From: Streptomyces olivochromogenes | GTDB taxonomy: Bacteria; Actinomycetota; Actinomycetes; Streptomycetales; Streptomycetaceae | NCBI RefSeq assembly: GCF_021538895.1 | Contig: NZ_JADDRL010000021.1 | Location: 44,280-108,279, forward strand | DNA length: 64,000 nt | Reading direction: 5' to 3' | Made by a program: the position numbers and the translations under genes | Shown here: positions 44,455 to 56,340 of the stretch, piece after piece | Position numbering within the stretch: position 1 is the first letter of the stretch | Layout: each line of letters begins with the position of its first letter | Notes under the pieces: generated by a model | Seen by the model: the letters and a program-made list of their open reading frames with translations, nothing else | Told to the model about the DNA's origin: nothing | The model's database searches: none

Positions 44455-45099
44455 TCAGCAGCCGGAGAGGTAGTTCGTCAGCGCGCTCTTCTCGGCGGAG
44501 TCGACCGAGAGGTCGTAGTAGTACTTCACCTGGACCCAGGCGCGGACGTAGGTGCAGCGGTACGCGGTGCGCGACGGCATCCAGGTGGCCGGGTCCTGGT
44601 CGCCCTTGGCCTGGTTGACGTTGTCGGTGACGGCGAGCAGCTGGGGCCGCGTGACGTCGTTGGCGAAGGCCTGGCGCTGGGCGGTGGTCCACCGGCTGGC
44701 GCCGGAGTCCCAGGCCTCGGCGAGCGGCACCAGGTGGTCGATGTCGACGTCGGAGGCGGAGGTCCAGGTGGCGCCGTCGTACGGGGAGTACCAGCTGCCG
44801 CTGGTGGCGGTGCACGCGGAGTTGGTGACGACGTTCGAGCCGTCCCGCTTGAGGATCCACTCGCGGGTGTTGCAGGTGCCCGAGATGGTGATCCAGGTCG
44901 GGAAGAGGTCGCGGCTGTAGCCGGTGCGGTTCTCGGTGGCCACGGTGAGCTGGGACAGGTAGCTGCGGGCGGTGGCGGCGCTGACCGGTGTGGGGAGGGC
45001 GGCGGAGGCGCTCGGGGAGTTGAAGAGGGCGACAGAGGCTAGGAGACCCGTCAGGGTCGCCAGTATGCTGAGCCGTCGACGCGCGTAGAACTTCGGCAT
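44455..45099 (-). CDS. secreted HNH-family nuclease
   Basis: A 214-residue exported protein with a clear signal peptide (basic start, hydrophobic core, SASA cleavage near residue 33). The catalytic core DVDIDHLVPLAEAWDSGA, with the Asp-His pair, belongs to the HNH/GmrSD C-terminal nuclease family (DUF1524), and NQAKGDQDPATWMPS supplies the second metal-binding segment. Four cysteines (two pairs, including the C-terminal one) suggest disulfides. It is a likely extracellular DNase. Ribosome site AAGGGAG precedes ATG 45099. It is divergent from the riboswitch-controlled transporter. Confidence 0.88.
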   Translation of the reverse strand: MPKFYARRRLSILATLTGLLASVALFNSPSASAALPTPVSAATARSYLSQLTVATENRTGYSRDLFPTWITISGTCNTREWILKRDGSNVVTNSACTATSGSWYSPYDGATWTSASDVDIDHLVPLAEAWDSGASRWTTAQRQAFANDVTRPQLLAVTDNVNQAKGDQDPATWMPSRTAYRCTYVRAWVQVKYYYDLSVDSAEKSALTNYLSGC

Positions 45100-45218
45100 G
45101 CGAACTCCCTTGTGGGGGTGGGCTGTTGGACCGCGGGCGAGGGAATGCTCGCGGCGCCGTATTGCCGTGGAGTGTGTTTTCGGTTAGACGTTAGTGACAC
45201 GTACATGACACGACAAGG

Positions 45219-45248
45219 TTTACGTGCAAACTTTCGATCACGTACCAT
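45219..45248 (+). promoter_or_regulatory. promoter for the riboswitch-controlled transporter
   Basis: TTTACG (45219-45224), 18-nt spacer, TACCAT (45243-45248). The predicted transcript starts near 45255, just before the first aptamer helix at 45259. Confidence 0.6.
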
Positions 45249-45258
45249 GGGGAGCGCA

Positions 45259-45395
45259 GAAGGGGAGTAGCTCTTCGCCGGACCGTCGACATACTGCTCA
45301 GCTCGTCTGAGCCGGCGCCCGGAGGCGGATCCCGCGTGGATCGGCCAGCGAGACCTTCGGCAAGCAGTGCACGCCCGTGCCGTACGGCACGGGCG
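45259..45395 (+). ncRNA. yybP-ykoY manganese riboswitch
   Basis: The aptamer core matches the yybP-ykoY family: GAAGGGGAGTAGCTC at 45259-45273, GTCGACATAC near 45285-45294, and GCGAGACCTTC at 45348-45358. The outer helix GAAGG/CCTTC closes it (45259-45263 with 45354-45358). These are the conserved Mn2+-binding loops of the class. An 11-bp perfect hairpin (45372-45382 with 45385-45395) follows and is a probable expression-platform helix. The downstream gene is a UPF0016/GDT1 transporter, a known manganese exporter family and a standard target of this riboswitch, so high Mn should switch it on. Confidence 0.94.
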
Positions 45396-45476
45396 CCGAG
45401 TGTGCTGCCGTGCCGAGGTGTCTTTGTGTGATGTGCAGCACTCTCGGTGGGGCGGCCCCCGACCGATTGAGGGATT

Positions 45477-46058
45477 TTGATCAGCTTCACCGTGACGGCG
45501 CTCGTCTTCGGCGTCGTCTTCCTCGCCGAACTGCCGGACAAGACCGCGCTCGCCGGCCTCGTCCTCGGCACCCGCTACCGCGCCTCGTACGTCTTCGCGG
45601 GCGTCGCCGCCGCCTTCGCGCTGCATGTCGCGCTCGCGGTGGCGGCGGGCAGCGTGCTGACGCTGCTGCCGCAGCAGATCGTGCACGCGGTGACGGGCGT
45701 CCTCTTCCTCGCCGGCGGCGCGATGCTGCTCCTGAAGAAGGACGACGGCGAGGAGCATGTGCGCCAGCCGGAGAACCAGTCCTTCTGGAAGGTCGCCGGG
45801 GCGGGCTTCATGCTGATCCTGGTCGCCGAGTTCGGTGACCTCACGCAGATCATGACCGCCAACCTCGCCGCCCGCTACGACTCCCCGCTCTCCGTCGGCC
45901 TCGGCGCGGTCCTCGCGCTGTGGGCGGTGGCCGGGCTCGGCATCGTCGGCGGAAAGGCGCTGATGAAGCGCGTGCCGCTGCGACTGATCACGAAGGTCGC
46001 CGCGCTGCTGATGCTGGCGCTGGGCGTGTGGAGCCTTTGGGAGGCGGCCACCGCGTGA
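45477..46058 (+). CDS. UPF0016/GDT1 family manganese exporter
   Basis: A 193-residue membrane protein with six helices in two inverted halves. Each half has the family motif E-x-x-D: LAELPDKTALAG in the first and VAEFGDLTQIMT in the second; the acidic residues bind Mn2+ or Ca2+. A central loop (KKDDGEEHVRQ) is cytoplasmic. It starts at TTG 45477 behind GAGGGA. The yybP-ykoY riboswitch upstream predicts induction by manganese, supporting a role in Mn export. A repeat array follows its stop. Confidence 0.93.
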   Translation: MISFTVTALVFGVVFLAELPDKTALAGLVLGTRYRASYVFAGVAAAFALHVALAVAAGSVLTLLPQQIVHAVTGVLFLAGGAMLLLKKDDGEEHVRQPENQSFWKVAGAGFMLILVAEFGDLTQIMTANLAARYDSPLSVGLGAVLALWAVAGLGIVGGKALMKRVPLRLITKVAALLMLALGVWSLWEAATA

Positions 46059-46112
46059 GTCCTGGCCGTCCGGGGCGGGGTGGTTGTGCGGGGTGTGGCC
46101 GTCCCGGCCGCG

Positions 46113-46220
46113 GTGGCTGTGTGGGACGTGGCTGTCCCTGGCGGGGCGGTGGCTGTGTGGGACGTGGCTGTCCCTGGCGGGGCGGTGGCTGCGTGGGTCG
46201 TGGCTGTCCTCGGGCGCGGT
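46113..46220. repeat. 36-bp tandem repeat in a GC-rich intergenic region
   Basis: GTGGCTGT starts at 46113, 46149 and 46185, so a 36-bp unit repeats with the first two copies identical, and the third diverges. The flanks (46070-46290) carry further degenerate copies of GGCCGTCCCGGCCG-like motifs. This resembles monomers in the array at 28600. It lies between the transporter stop and the HAD gene. Confidence 0.85.
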
Positions 46221-46430
46221 GGTCGTGTGAGTGCCGGTCGTCCCGGCCGTGGTGGCCGTGTGATTCCCGGCCGTGGTTCTGAAGAGTCGGTGAACGGTTG
46301 ACCAAGCCGGTGGCGAGTGGCGGTCGGATTTTGTACCGTGGAGGAACAAAGTGGCTCCCGCTCGTTTTCCCTGACCGGCGGGCGGGGCCGCCTTGTTTGT
46401 GAGCCCCGCTTCCGTTGCTTGGAGCTGCCG

Positions 46431-47087
46431 ATGACGCCCACCGTCCTCACCGCCCGCGCCCTCCTGCTCGACATGGACGGCACCCTCGTCAACTCGGACG
46501 CCGTCGTCGAGCGCATCTGGCGGCGCTGGGCCGAGCGGCACGGGCTGGACGGGGACGAGGTCATGAAGGTGGTGCACGGGCGGCAGGGCCACGCCTCCAT
46601 GGCGGTGCTGCTGCCGGAGCGGCCCGTCGAGCAGAACCTCGCCGACAACGCGGGCATGCTCGCGGCGGAGACCGCGGACATGGACGGCGTGGTCGCGATC
46701 CCGGGCGCGCCGGAGTTCCTGGCCGCGCTGCGGGAGCTGCCGCACGCGCTCGTCACCTCCGCCGACGTCGCCCTGTCCATGGCCCGCATGAACGCCGCGG
46801 GCCTCCCGCTGCCCGGCATCCGGATCACCGCCGAGTCCGTCGGCGCCAGCAAGCCCGACCCCGAGGGCTTCCTGAAGGCCGCAGCGGAGCTGGGCGTCGA
46901 CCCCGCGGACTGCGTGGTCTTCGAGGACTCCGGCGCCGGCATCACGGCCGGCCGCGCGGCGGGCATGCGCGTCGTGGGCGTCGGCCCCCGCGCCTCCTTC
47001 CACGCCCCGGACGTCACCGTCCCGGACCTGACCCGGGTACGGCCCGAGCCGGGACCCGACGGGACCGTCCGCCTGCACATCGGCTAG
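46431..47087 (+). CDS. HAD-superfamily sugar-phosphate phosphatase
   Basis: A 218-residue HAD-IA phosphatase. The nucleophile motif is [16 protein letters not shown], the Thr/Ser motif is LVTSADV, the Lys is in [10 protein letters not shown] and the final acidic pair is in FEDSGAGI. The closest named groups are sugar-phosphatases such as YfbT/YniC (hexose or glycerol phosphates); the substrate is unknown. ATG 46431 follows GGAG by 7 nt. Confidence 0.88.
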   Translation: MTPTVLTARALLLDMDGTLVNSDAVVERIWRRWAERHGLDGDEVMKVVHGRQGHASMAVLLPERPVEQNLADNAGMLAAETADMDGVVAIPGAPEFLAALRELPHALVTSADVALSMARMNAAGLPLPGIRITAESVGASKPDPEGFLKAAAELGVDPADCVVFEDSGAGITAGRAAGMRVVGVGPRASFHAPDVTVPDLTRVRPEPGPDGTVRLHIG

Positions 47088-47097
47088 CCGGACCGGG

Positions 47098-50979
<3,882 letters not shown>

Positions 50980-51260
50980 ACCGGCCATTGTCAGGACGGG
51001 GACCGCACCGCCCGCAACCGAATATGCGGCAGCTCCGGGAAGAGTGTGCGCGGGTGGGGCCTGGCTGCAGAAGTCCCCGTCCTTGTCTGCCCTTGTTGAT
51101 GTCAGCCGGCGTGTCCTCAACCCACGGTTCGGGTTCGGACCGAAGTGTTGTGTGGTTCGGTTGTCATGTCGACCGCTGCTCTGTTGAGGTTGAAGCGTTT
51201 CCGCAGAACCTGCGGGATCCACGCCTGGGCGAACCCCCACAACCTCATGAAAGGACCACT

Positions 51261-51290
51261 CTGAACTGCCCTGAACTGCCCTGAACTGCG
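51261..51290. repeat. 10-bp direct repeat, three exact copies in phase
   Basis: CTGAACTGCC, CTGAACTGCC and CTGAACTGCG in tandem with a 10-bp period. The period equals about one turn of DNA, so regulator binding to one face is possible. 320 bp upstream of the haloperoxidase-like gene. Confidence 0.9.
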
Positions 51291-51390
51291 GGGCCCGACG
51301 AACTCCTCACGTCGCTGCGGCGAGCGGCACGCCGATGACGGCGCAGTTCGCTGTCCCCTGCGTCATCCGTGACGCCCCCTCGGGTTACGG

Positions 51391-51426
51391 CGCATGGCAA
51401 TGACGCGAAGCCGTCGTTGCCATGCG
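51391..51426 (+). other. 15-bp-stem hairpin upstream of the haloperoxidase-like gene
   Basis: Arms 51391-51405 and 51412-51426 pair over 15 bp (one G-U) around the loop CGAAGC. It lies about 185 nt before the GTG start. It may be a terminator of an upstream transcript or a leader structure. Confidence 0.75.
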
Positions 51427-51610
51427 GATCTCTCGGCGGTTCACCAGGCGGTGCGCCATCGACCTTCCATGTGTCGCCGCCGCCCTTTGTGGCTGACGCC
51501 TCACCGCGCCCCGCAGCCGCCCACACGCCGGCCGCCCGACATGGCGGTTTCCTCCGTGTGCGTGCCCGCTCGGCCACAGCGCACACCCCCACTTCAATCA
51601 AGGAGTATCC

Positions 51611-52882
51611 GTGAACCCGCTCACTCCTCGCCGCTCCGCCCTGAAGGCGCTGGGATCGGCGGCTCTGCTGACCGCCTCCGCCACCGTCCCGCTGGCCACG
51701 CCCGCTGTTGCGGACGAACGGCGGCCGCACCTGTCCGTGGCGCTCGACTGGTACGACACGACGGCCGCGACCATCGCGGCGGCCGGCGTGGCTACCCAGA
51801 TCACCAACAGCCGGACCTGGGCCGTCAGCTGGCTGGCAGCGGCCCGAGCCACCCGCCAGGTGCCGCCCTGCACAGACCGGAGCACGTTCCGGGACGCGGC
51901 CCTGGCATCTGCCGTGCACGACTGCCTGGTGGCGCTGATCCCGTCCCGTACCCAGGAAGTGGGTGCCGCGTTGCGCGCGACGCTGGACCGCGTTCCGGAC
52001 GGACCGGCCAAGGCGAAGGGCATCGCGGCCGGTGCGCGTCAGGCACGGCTGGTCCTCGCCTCCCGCGAGGGCGACGGCCTCGACCCGGCCTCGGTGAACG
52101 CGCCGTTCACCGTGCCGCCGACAGCGCCCGGTGTGTGGCGGCCGACCCCTCCCGACTATGCGCCGGCCATTCAGTACGGCAATCGGATGGCCAGGCCCTT
52201 CCTGCTGGAGACCCCCGACCAGTACCGGGTGCCCGCACCGCCCGCCCTGGACTCCGCGCGCTACCGCGCCGACCTGGCCGAGGTCCGCGCATACGGGGCC
52301 GTCGACAGCACCGTGCGCAGCAGGCGGCAGACCGAGACCGCCAACTTCTGGTACACCGGCTCCCTGATCCTGTACACCGAACCGCTGCGGGTCGCTCTGG
52401 CCCGGATGCCGCAGTCCGCCGCCGCACAGGCCAGGCTGGTCGCTCTGTTCCACGTCGCCCTGGTGGACACGCAGATCGCCACCGCCGACAGCAAGTACGC
52501 CTACCTGCGCTGGCGCCCCGTCACCGCCATCCGCACGGGCGCCATCGACCCTGATCCCCAGTGGACACCGCTGCACACCGCGCCGGCCCATCCCGAATAC
52601 CCCAGCGGCCACAACACCTACGCCGGTGCGGCGGAATTGGTCCTGACGGCGTTCACGGGGCCGTGCACCGCACCGTTCGAGCTGACGAGCCCCACCGCTC
52701 CCGGAGCGACCCGCACCTACACGTCCTGGCGCCAGCTCTCCCAGGACAACGTGGTGGCCCGCGTGTACTCCGGCATCCACACCCGCTCCGCCGACGAAGT
52801 CGGCCTCGTCCTCGGCAAGCAGGTCGCGGCGCACACGATGCGCAATGCCGCCCAGTTGTGGTTCAGCCAGCCGCAGGGGTGA
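51611..52882 (+). CDS. vanadium-dependent haloperoxidase-like exported protein
   Basis: A 423-residue protein of the PAP2/haloperoxidase superfamily. The vanadate-binding motifs are KYAYLRWRP (Lys and Arg), PEYPSGHNTYAG (Ser-Gly-His with the catalytic His) and ARVYSGIHTRSADE (Arg and the vanadate-ligating His). The N-terminus TPRRSALKALGSAALL resembles a twin-arginine signal, with cleavage near the AVA-D at about residue 36. It could oxidise halide, or act as a phosphatase. GTG 51611 has AAGGAG 5 nt upstream. A hairpin terminator follows at 53002. Confidence 0.88.
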   Translation: MNPLTPRRSALKALGSAALLTASATVPLATPAVADERRPHLSVALDWYDTTAATIAAAGVATQITNSRTWAVSWLAAARATRQVPPCTDRSTFRDAALASAVHDCLVALIPSRTQEVGAALRATLDRVPDGPAKAKGIAAGARQARLVLASREGDGLDPASVNAPFTVPPTAPGVWRPTPPDYAPAIQYGNRMARPFLLETPDQYRVPAPPALDSARYRADLAEVRAYGAVDSTVRSRRQTETANFWYTGSLILYTEPLRVALARMPQSAAAQARLVALFHVALVDTQIATADSKYAYLRWRPVTAIRTGAIDPDPQWTPLHTAPAHPEYPSGHNTYAGAAELVLTAFTGPCTAPFELTSPTAPGATRTYTSWRQLSQDNVVARVYSGIHTRSADEVGLVLGKQVAAHTMRNAAQLWFSQPQG

Positions 52883-53001
52883 CGGAGAGGTTCCAGGTTC
52901 CGCAAGGTGACCCCTGCCCGGAACTCATTGACCGGAGGGGAGACGTCTGGTCGACTCACGTTCCACCAGACCGGCCATCCCAGCGACGCCGTGAACATCA
53001 A

Positions 53002-53032
53002 ATGCCCTGCCGGACTGCGTCCAGCAGGGCAT
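53002..53032 (+). terminator. terminator after the haloperoxidase-like gene
   Basis: ATGCCCTGC (53002-53010) pairs with GCAGGGCAT (53024-53032); the 13-nt loop folds further as GGAC-TGC-GTCC. It lies 120 bp past the stop in a 320-bp gap (52883-53203) that has no other gene or repeat I can support. Confidence 0.7.
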
Positions 53033-53203
53033 CCCTTCCGCGGCGGCCTGGCCACCCCGGGCCAGGTGCTCGGCGGCCGCGGCCGGCTGCTTGGCCTCTC
53101 CTCTGCTGCCCGTAGCCGCGCCGCCTCCGCGTCGGAGACGATCCGCTTGGCCTTCCCTGTGGCTCCTGTAGCCCCTGTGGCGGGCGGAGGCGTGACACCC
53201 CCC

Positions 53204-53608
53204 TCACGACTGCCGGCGTTCGCGCCACTCTCGGGCGATCGCCTCGACGTCGTACGGCTTCATGCCCAGTGGGGGACCGGGCGGCGGCTTGAACATCATG
53301 TCGCGGATCTTGACGTTGACGTCGGTCACGATCTTGCGGGCGATCCGTTCCGAGGGGGCCGCGTACGCCGCCGCGAGCGCGTCCTCGGCCTCCTTGCGCA
53401 GGGCCAGGGTGGGTGGCAGGACGGCGAGGCCCTCGCGGTGCATCTTCCGCTTGACCCACCAGAGTTCGTCGTACGACGTGTCGGTGCCCGGCGGCAGCGG
53501 CTGGCCCGCGCCCGGCAGCCGGTCGAACTCGCCGCGCCCCTGCGCGTCACGGATCTGCTTGTCGACCCAGGACTCGAACGGCACGCCCGGTGGCTTTCGC
53601 TCGGTCAT
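53204..53608 (-). CDS. DUF1992 (DnaJ-homologue-associated) protein
   Basis: A 134-residue protein of the DUF1992 family, also found in DNAJC28-like proteins. Core motif: WVDKQIRDAQGRGEFDRLPGAGQPL at about residues 14-38, with the conserved GEFDxLPGxGxPL. It is cytoplasmic and of unknown function. It is divergent from the FHA gene, with about 100 bp between starts. The start ATG 53608 is the family start; no strong Shine-Dalgarno. Confidence 0.9.
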   Translation of the reverse strand: MTERKPPGVPFESWVDKQIRDAQGRGEFDRLPGAGQPLPPGTDTSYDELWWVKRKMHREGLAVLPPTLALRKEAEDALAAAYAAPSERIARKIVTDVNVKIRDMMFKPPPGPPLGMKPYDVEAIAREWRERRQS

Positions 53609-53707
53609 GAGTCCATTGTGCCGGACGCGACCCGGCCGGGCGTTTTATCATCTGGCGGCGGTGCGGCAATCCTGCCACCGCGCAAGGACGTTTCAGGGGG
53701 AACGCAC

Positions 53708-54100
53708 GTGCTCGAACTGACCATGGCCTCCGTCTCGGCGGCGGACGCGGGTGCCACGGCCGGCATGCTGATGGCGGACGCGCCGAGTGAACCGGGCGCC
53801 GTGCTGCGCGTGGGCCGGGACGCGTCCGTGTGCCGGCTGGTGACGCCCGAGGAGTGGCTGTTCGTCTCCCGGGTCCACCTGGAGTTCCTGTGCGGACCGG
53901 ACGGCAGCTGGCAGGTCACCTGGCTGCGCGGCTCGCAGCCCGACCCGTCGTCCGAGGTCCGGCTGACGGTCGGGCAGTACGCGCAGACCATCTCCTACGG
54001 CGGGAGCGTGCAGCTGCCCCGGGGTGGCTCCGGCGAGATCATCGTCTCGGACCGCACCGGGCCGCGCACCGTCAACGTGGGCTTCTACCACGAGGCGTGA
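53708..54100 (+). CDS. FHA-domain protein
   Basis: A 130-residue protein that is mostly a forkhead-associated domain, which binds phosphothreonine. The hallmark residues are in LRVGRDASVCRL (Gly-Arg) and WLFVSRVHLEFLC (Ser-Arg-x-His). It starts at GTG 53708 with GGGGGAAC upstream. No kinase or phosphatase gene is adjacent, so partners are unknown. A hairpin overlapping its stop ends the transcript. Confidence 0.85.
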   Translation: MLELTMASVSAADAGATAGMLMADAPSEPGAVLRVGRDASVCRLVTPEEWLFVSRVHLEFLCGPDGSWQVTWLRGSQPDPSSEVRLTVGQYAQTISYGGSVQLPRGGSGEIIVSDRTGPRTVNVGFYHEA

Positions 54101-54145
54101 CGGCCCCCGCGGACGGTCGGGCCGGAATCCGCGTCCCGGCCGTCA
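54098..54145. terminator. bidirectional hairpin between FHA gene and methyltransferase gene
   Basis: TGACGGCC (54098-54105) pairs with GGCCGTCA (54138-54145), with an inner GCGGA/TCCGC helix. The outer arms include both stop codons of the convergent genes. Confidence 0.7.
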
Positions 54146-54814
54146 GGCCAGCACCCTGGCCAGGGCGAAGCCGTCGTACCCCTTGCTGCCCACCGTCTGG
54201 ACCGCCGTGCCGGTCAGTCTCGGGTGGGAGCCGATCATCTCGATCGCGGCGCGGGTGCCGCGTACGTCCGGCTCGGCGCCCTCGGCGTCGAGGACCCGCC
54301 CGTCGCGCACCACGTTGTCGACGATGATCAGGCTGCCCGCGCGGGTGAGCTTCAGCGCCCACTCCAAGTAGTTGGCGTTGTTCGCCTTGTCGGCGTCGAT
54401 GAAGACCAGGTCGAAGGGGGCCGGGTTCTCGTCGGCGAGCTTGGGCAGCGACTCCAGGGCCGGGCCCACCCGCACCTCGACGATCCGCTCCAGGCCCGCC
54501 CGGGCGATGTTGCGGGTGGCGACCTCGGCGTGCTTGGCGCTGTACTCCAGCGAGATCAGCCGGCCGTCCTCCGGCAGGGCGCGGCCCAGCCAGATGGTGC
54601 TGTACCCGCCGAGCGTGCCGATCTCCAGGATGTGCCGGGCGTCCTGGATCTGGGCAAGGAGCTGGAGCAGCTTGCCCTGGCTAGCCGTGACGTTGACGTG
54701 CGGGAGCCCGGCCGCCTCGCTGTCGCGCAGGGCCGCCTGCAGCACCTCGTCGTCCGGCGAGAGGTGGGTGGAGAAGTAGAAGTCGACGTCGTCCCAGAGC
54801 TGCGACCCGCTCAT
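54143..54814 (-). CDS. class I SAM-dependent O-methyltransferase
   Basis: A 223-residue enzyme of the catechol/caffeoyl-CoA O-methyltransferase family. SAM motif I is ILEIGTLGGYST, the metal-binding stretch is FDLVFIDADKANNA, and IVDNVVRDGRV follows, all typical of the Mg-dependent family. The ATG at 54814 (MSGSQLWDDVDFYF) gives the family N-terminus; the longer frame to 55012 is not protein-like. The physiological acceptor is unknown. Confidence 0.92.
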   Translation of the reverse strand: MSGSQLWDDVDFYFSTHLSPDDEVLQAALRDSEAAGLPHVNVTASQGKLLQLLAQIQDARHILEIGTLGGYSTIWLGRALPEDGRLISLEYSAKHAEVATRNIARAGLERIVEVRVGPALESLPKLADENPAPFDLVFIDADKANNANYLEWALKLTRAGSLIIVDNVVRDGRVLDAEGAEPDVRGTRAAIEMIGSHPRLTGTAVQTVGSKGYDGFALARVLA

Positions 54815-54881
54815 GCAAGCTTCCGCCTTTCCTGTCTGATGCCAGTCAACACCACTGATTCCCGGTCCGCGTCGGCCAATG

Positions 54882-56039
54882 TCAGCCGATCGGCGCAGAC
54901 GGCGGCCGCAGCGGCGGGGGCGGCTGGACCGGCGGCGGGGGCACCACCGGCCGCCGCGACCGTCGTACGGCCGACAGGGTGGCGACCGTGGCCACCAGCA
55001 CCAGCGCACCACCGACCGTGAGCAGCCACGCCGGGATCCCGGCCACCGTGAGCAGCCGGTCCGAGTAGATCACCTGTTGGTAGGGCGTGTCAGCGGCGGC
55101 CCGCCGCAGTTCGTGGTCGGAGTCGATGCGCGACGGGTCGGGGAACTCCTGGGCGACGGCGGTCAGATACGGGGTGCCCGACGACAGCGCGGCCAGCGCG
55201 CCCTTGGGCGAGTCGAGCCGGCCGGCGAAAACGACCCGCGGCCGGTCGCCGCCGATCGCGGTACGCGGCTCCATGCGGTGGTCGGCCAGGACGTACAGGC
55301 CCAGTGACTGCGGAGTGCGGGCCAGGTGGGACAGGCGCATCGGGTAGACCGGGCCGTCCGCGGCGAAGGTGAGGTGGAGCGGGTCGAGCTCGCCCCGCAA
55401 CGCGGTGCCCGCGGTCTTCGGGGCCAGCCGGATCGCCACGTACTCCCAGTGCCGGTTGACGTACGGCTGCAGCGCGCCCTTCAGCCGGTCGGGGAAGGCG
55501 AAACCGTTGGCGCGCAGCCAGCCGTCCAGGGCGCCGGGGTCCGTGGCGGTCAGCCGGGCCACGTCGAAGGGGCCGAGTCGCTGGCGGCCGACCACGTCCA
55601 CGCCGGACGGGCCGGACGCGCCCGCGGCGGGCGGGGCCTCGGCGGTGTCCCCGCCGGAGCTGAGGGGCCAGTCGCCGCTTTGGGGCCAGAAGTGGTGCCG
55701 GGTGCGGTGGGCGGGGGCGACGGTGGCGCTCAGTTCGTCGAAGAGCGCCGGGTCGCCGAGGTCCACGGTGGCCCGGTGCGGTACCGGCATGATCCACGCG
55801 GCCCGGTCGGCGTCGCCGACGACCGTCAGACGCATCACGATCTGCTCCTGCCGCCCGTCCCAGCGCAGCACGGACACCTCGCTGGAGACGGCGATCCGCT
55901 GCCGGGCGTCCGGCACCATCGCGCCGCACCCACAGGCGTAGGCGGGCGCGACGAGCCAGCCCACCTGCACGCCGAGCACCGCCAGCACAACGGCCAGCAC
56001 CCGCACCCGCGCCCGCTCCCACCCCCGCAGCCTCACCAT
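54882..56039 (-). CDS. DUF2330 membrane-anchored exported protein
   Basis: A 385-residue protein of the DUF2330 family. It has a signal peptide with the processed start near ACGCGAMV (Cys pair at about residues 36-38), a long extracytoplasmic domain, and one C-terminal transmembrane helix (residues 334-355) ending in a Pro-rich cytoplasmic tail (PPPPVQPPPPLRPP). The function is unknown. It is divergent from the GT87-PAP2 gene with a 300-bp gap. Confidence 0.82.
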   Translation of the reverse strand: MVRLRGWERARVRVLAVVLAVLGVQVGWLVAPAYACGCGAMVPDARQRIAVSSEVSVLRWDGRQEQIVMRLTVVGDADRAAWIMPVPHRATVDLGDPALFDELSATVAPAHRTRHHFWPQSGDWPLSSGGDTAEAPPAAGASGPSGVDVVGRQRLGPFDVARLTATDPGALDGWLRANGFAFPDRLKGALQPYVNRHWEYVAIRLAPKTAGTALRGELDPLHLTFAADGPVYPMRLSHLARTPQSLGLYVLADHRMEPRTAIGGDRPRVVFAGRLDSPKGALAALSSGTPYLTAVAQEFPDPSRIDSDHELRRAAADTPYQQVIYSDRLLTVAGIPAWLLTVGGALVLVATVATLSAVRRSRRPVVPPPPVQPPPPLRPPSAPIG

Positions 56040-56340
56040 GGACCAAGCCCCCCGCCACGTCGATTCCCCTGGACAGGGCTTCAGACGGCACGACGGACGA
56101 CCTGGTTCCAGAGCGCCTCACAGGCAGACCGGGAGGGCGCACTGTGATCCATCTCGCGCCCCGGGGAAGCAACCACACCCCCCTCGCACTATCGTCATCC
56201 GGACAAAAGGCGAGCGGACGTCAGGTGAAGCGGGGGTTGCCTGCGTCTCTCTCCGGGGGTGGTGCGAGCCTCATAGGGTTCGCGGAGAGATCCCGGCGCG
56301 CGACGCGCGGCGGGACGACGGGGCGGGAGGCCGACGAGGC
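56040..56340. other. divergent intergenic region
   Basis: About 300 bp between the DUF2330 and GT87-PAP2 genes. It probably holds both promoters; I see no convincing -35/-10 pair, repeat or RNA structure. Confidence 0.4.

Larger units (their letters stand above)
50980..51610. other. 630-bp gene-poor interval upstream of the haloperoxidase-like gene
   Basis: No open frame here has a ribosome site or family motif. It contains a 10-bp triple repeat (51261-51290) and a strong hairpin (51391-51426), listed separately. The composition is slightly less GC-rich around 51100-51270 than the neighbouring genes. Confidence 0.5.

Noticed and set aside
45219..45476. Small protein-coding gene upstream of the GDT1-like gene
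   Set aside because: The region is explained by promoter, aptamer and expression-platform hairpin.
51369..51614. 81-residue open frame upstream of the haloperoxidase-like gene
   Set aside because: No ribosome site, no family motif, and it spans the hairpin; treated as leader or intergenic.
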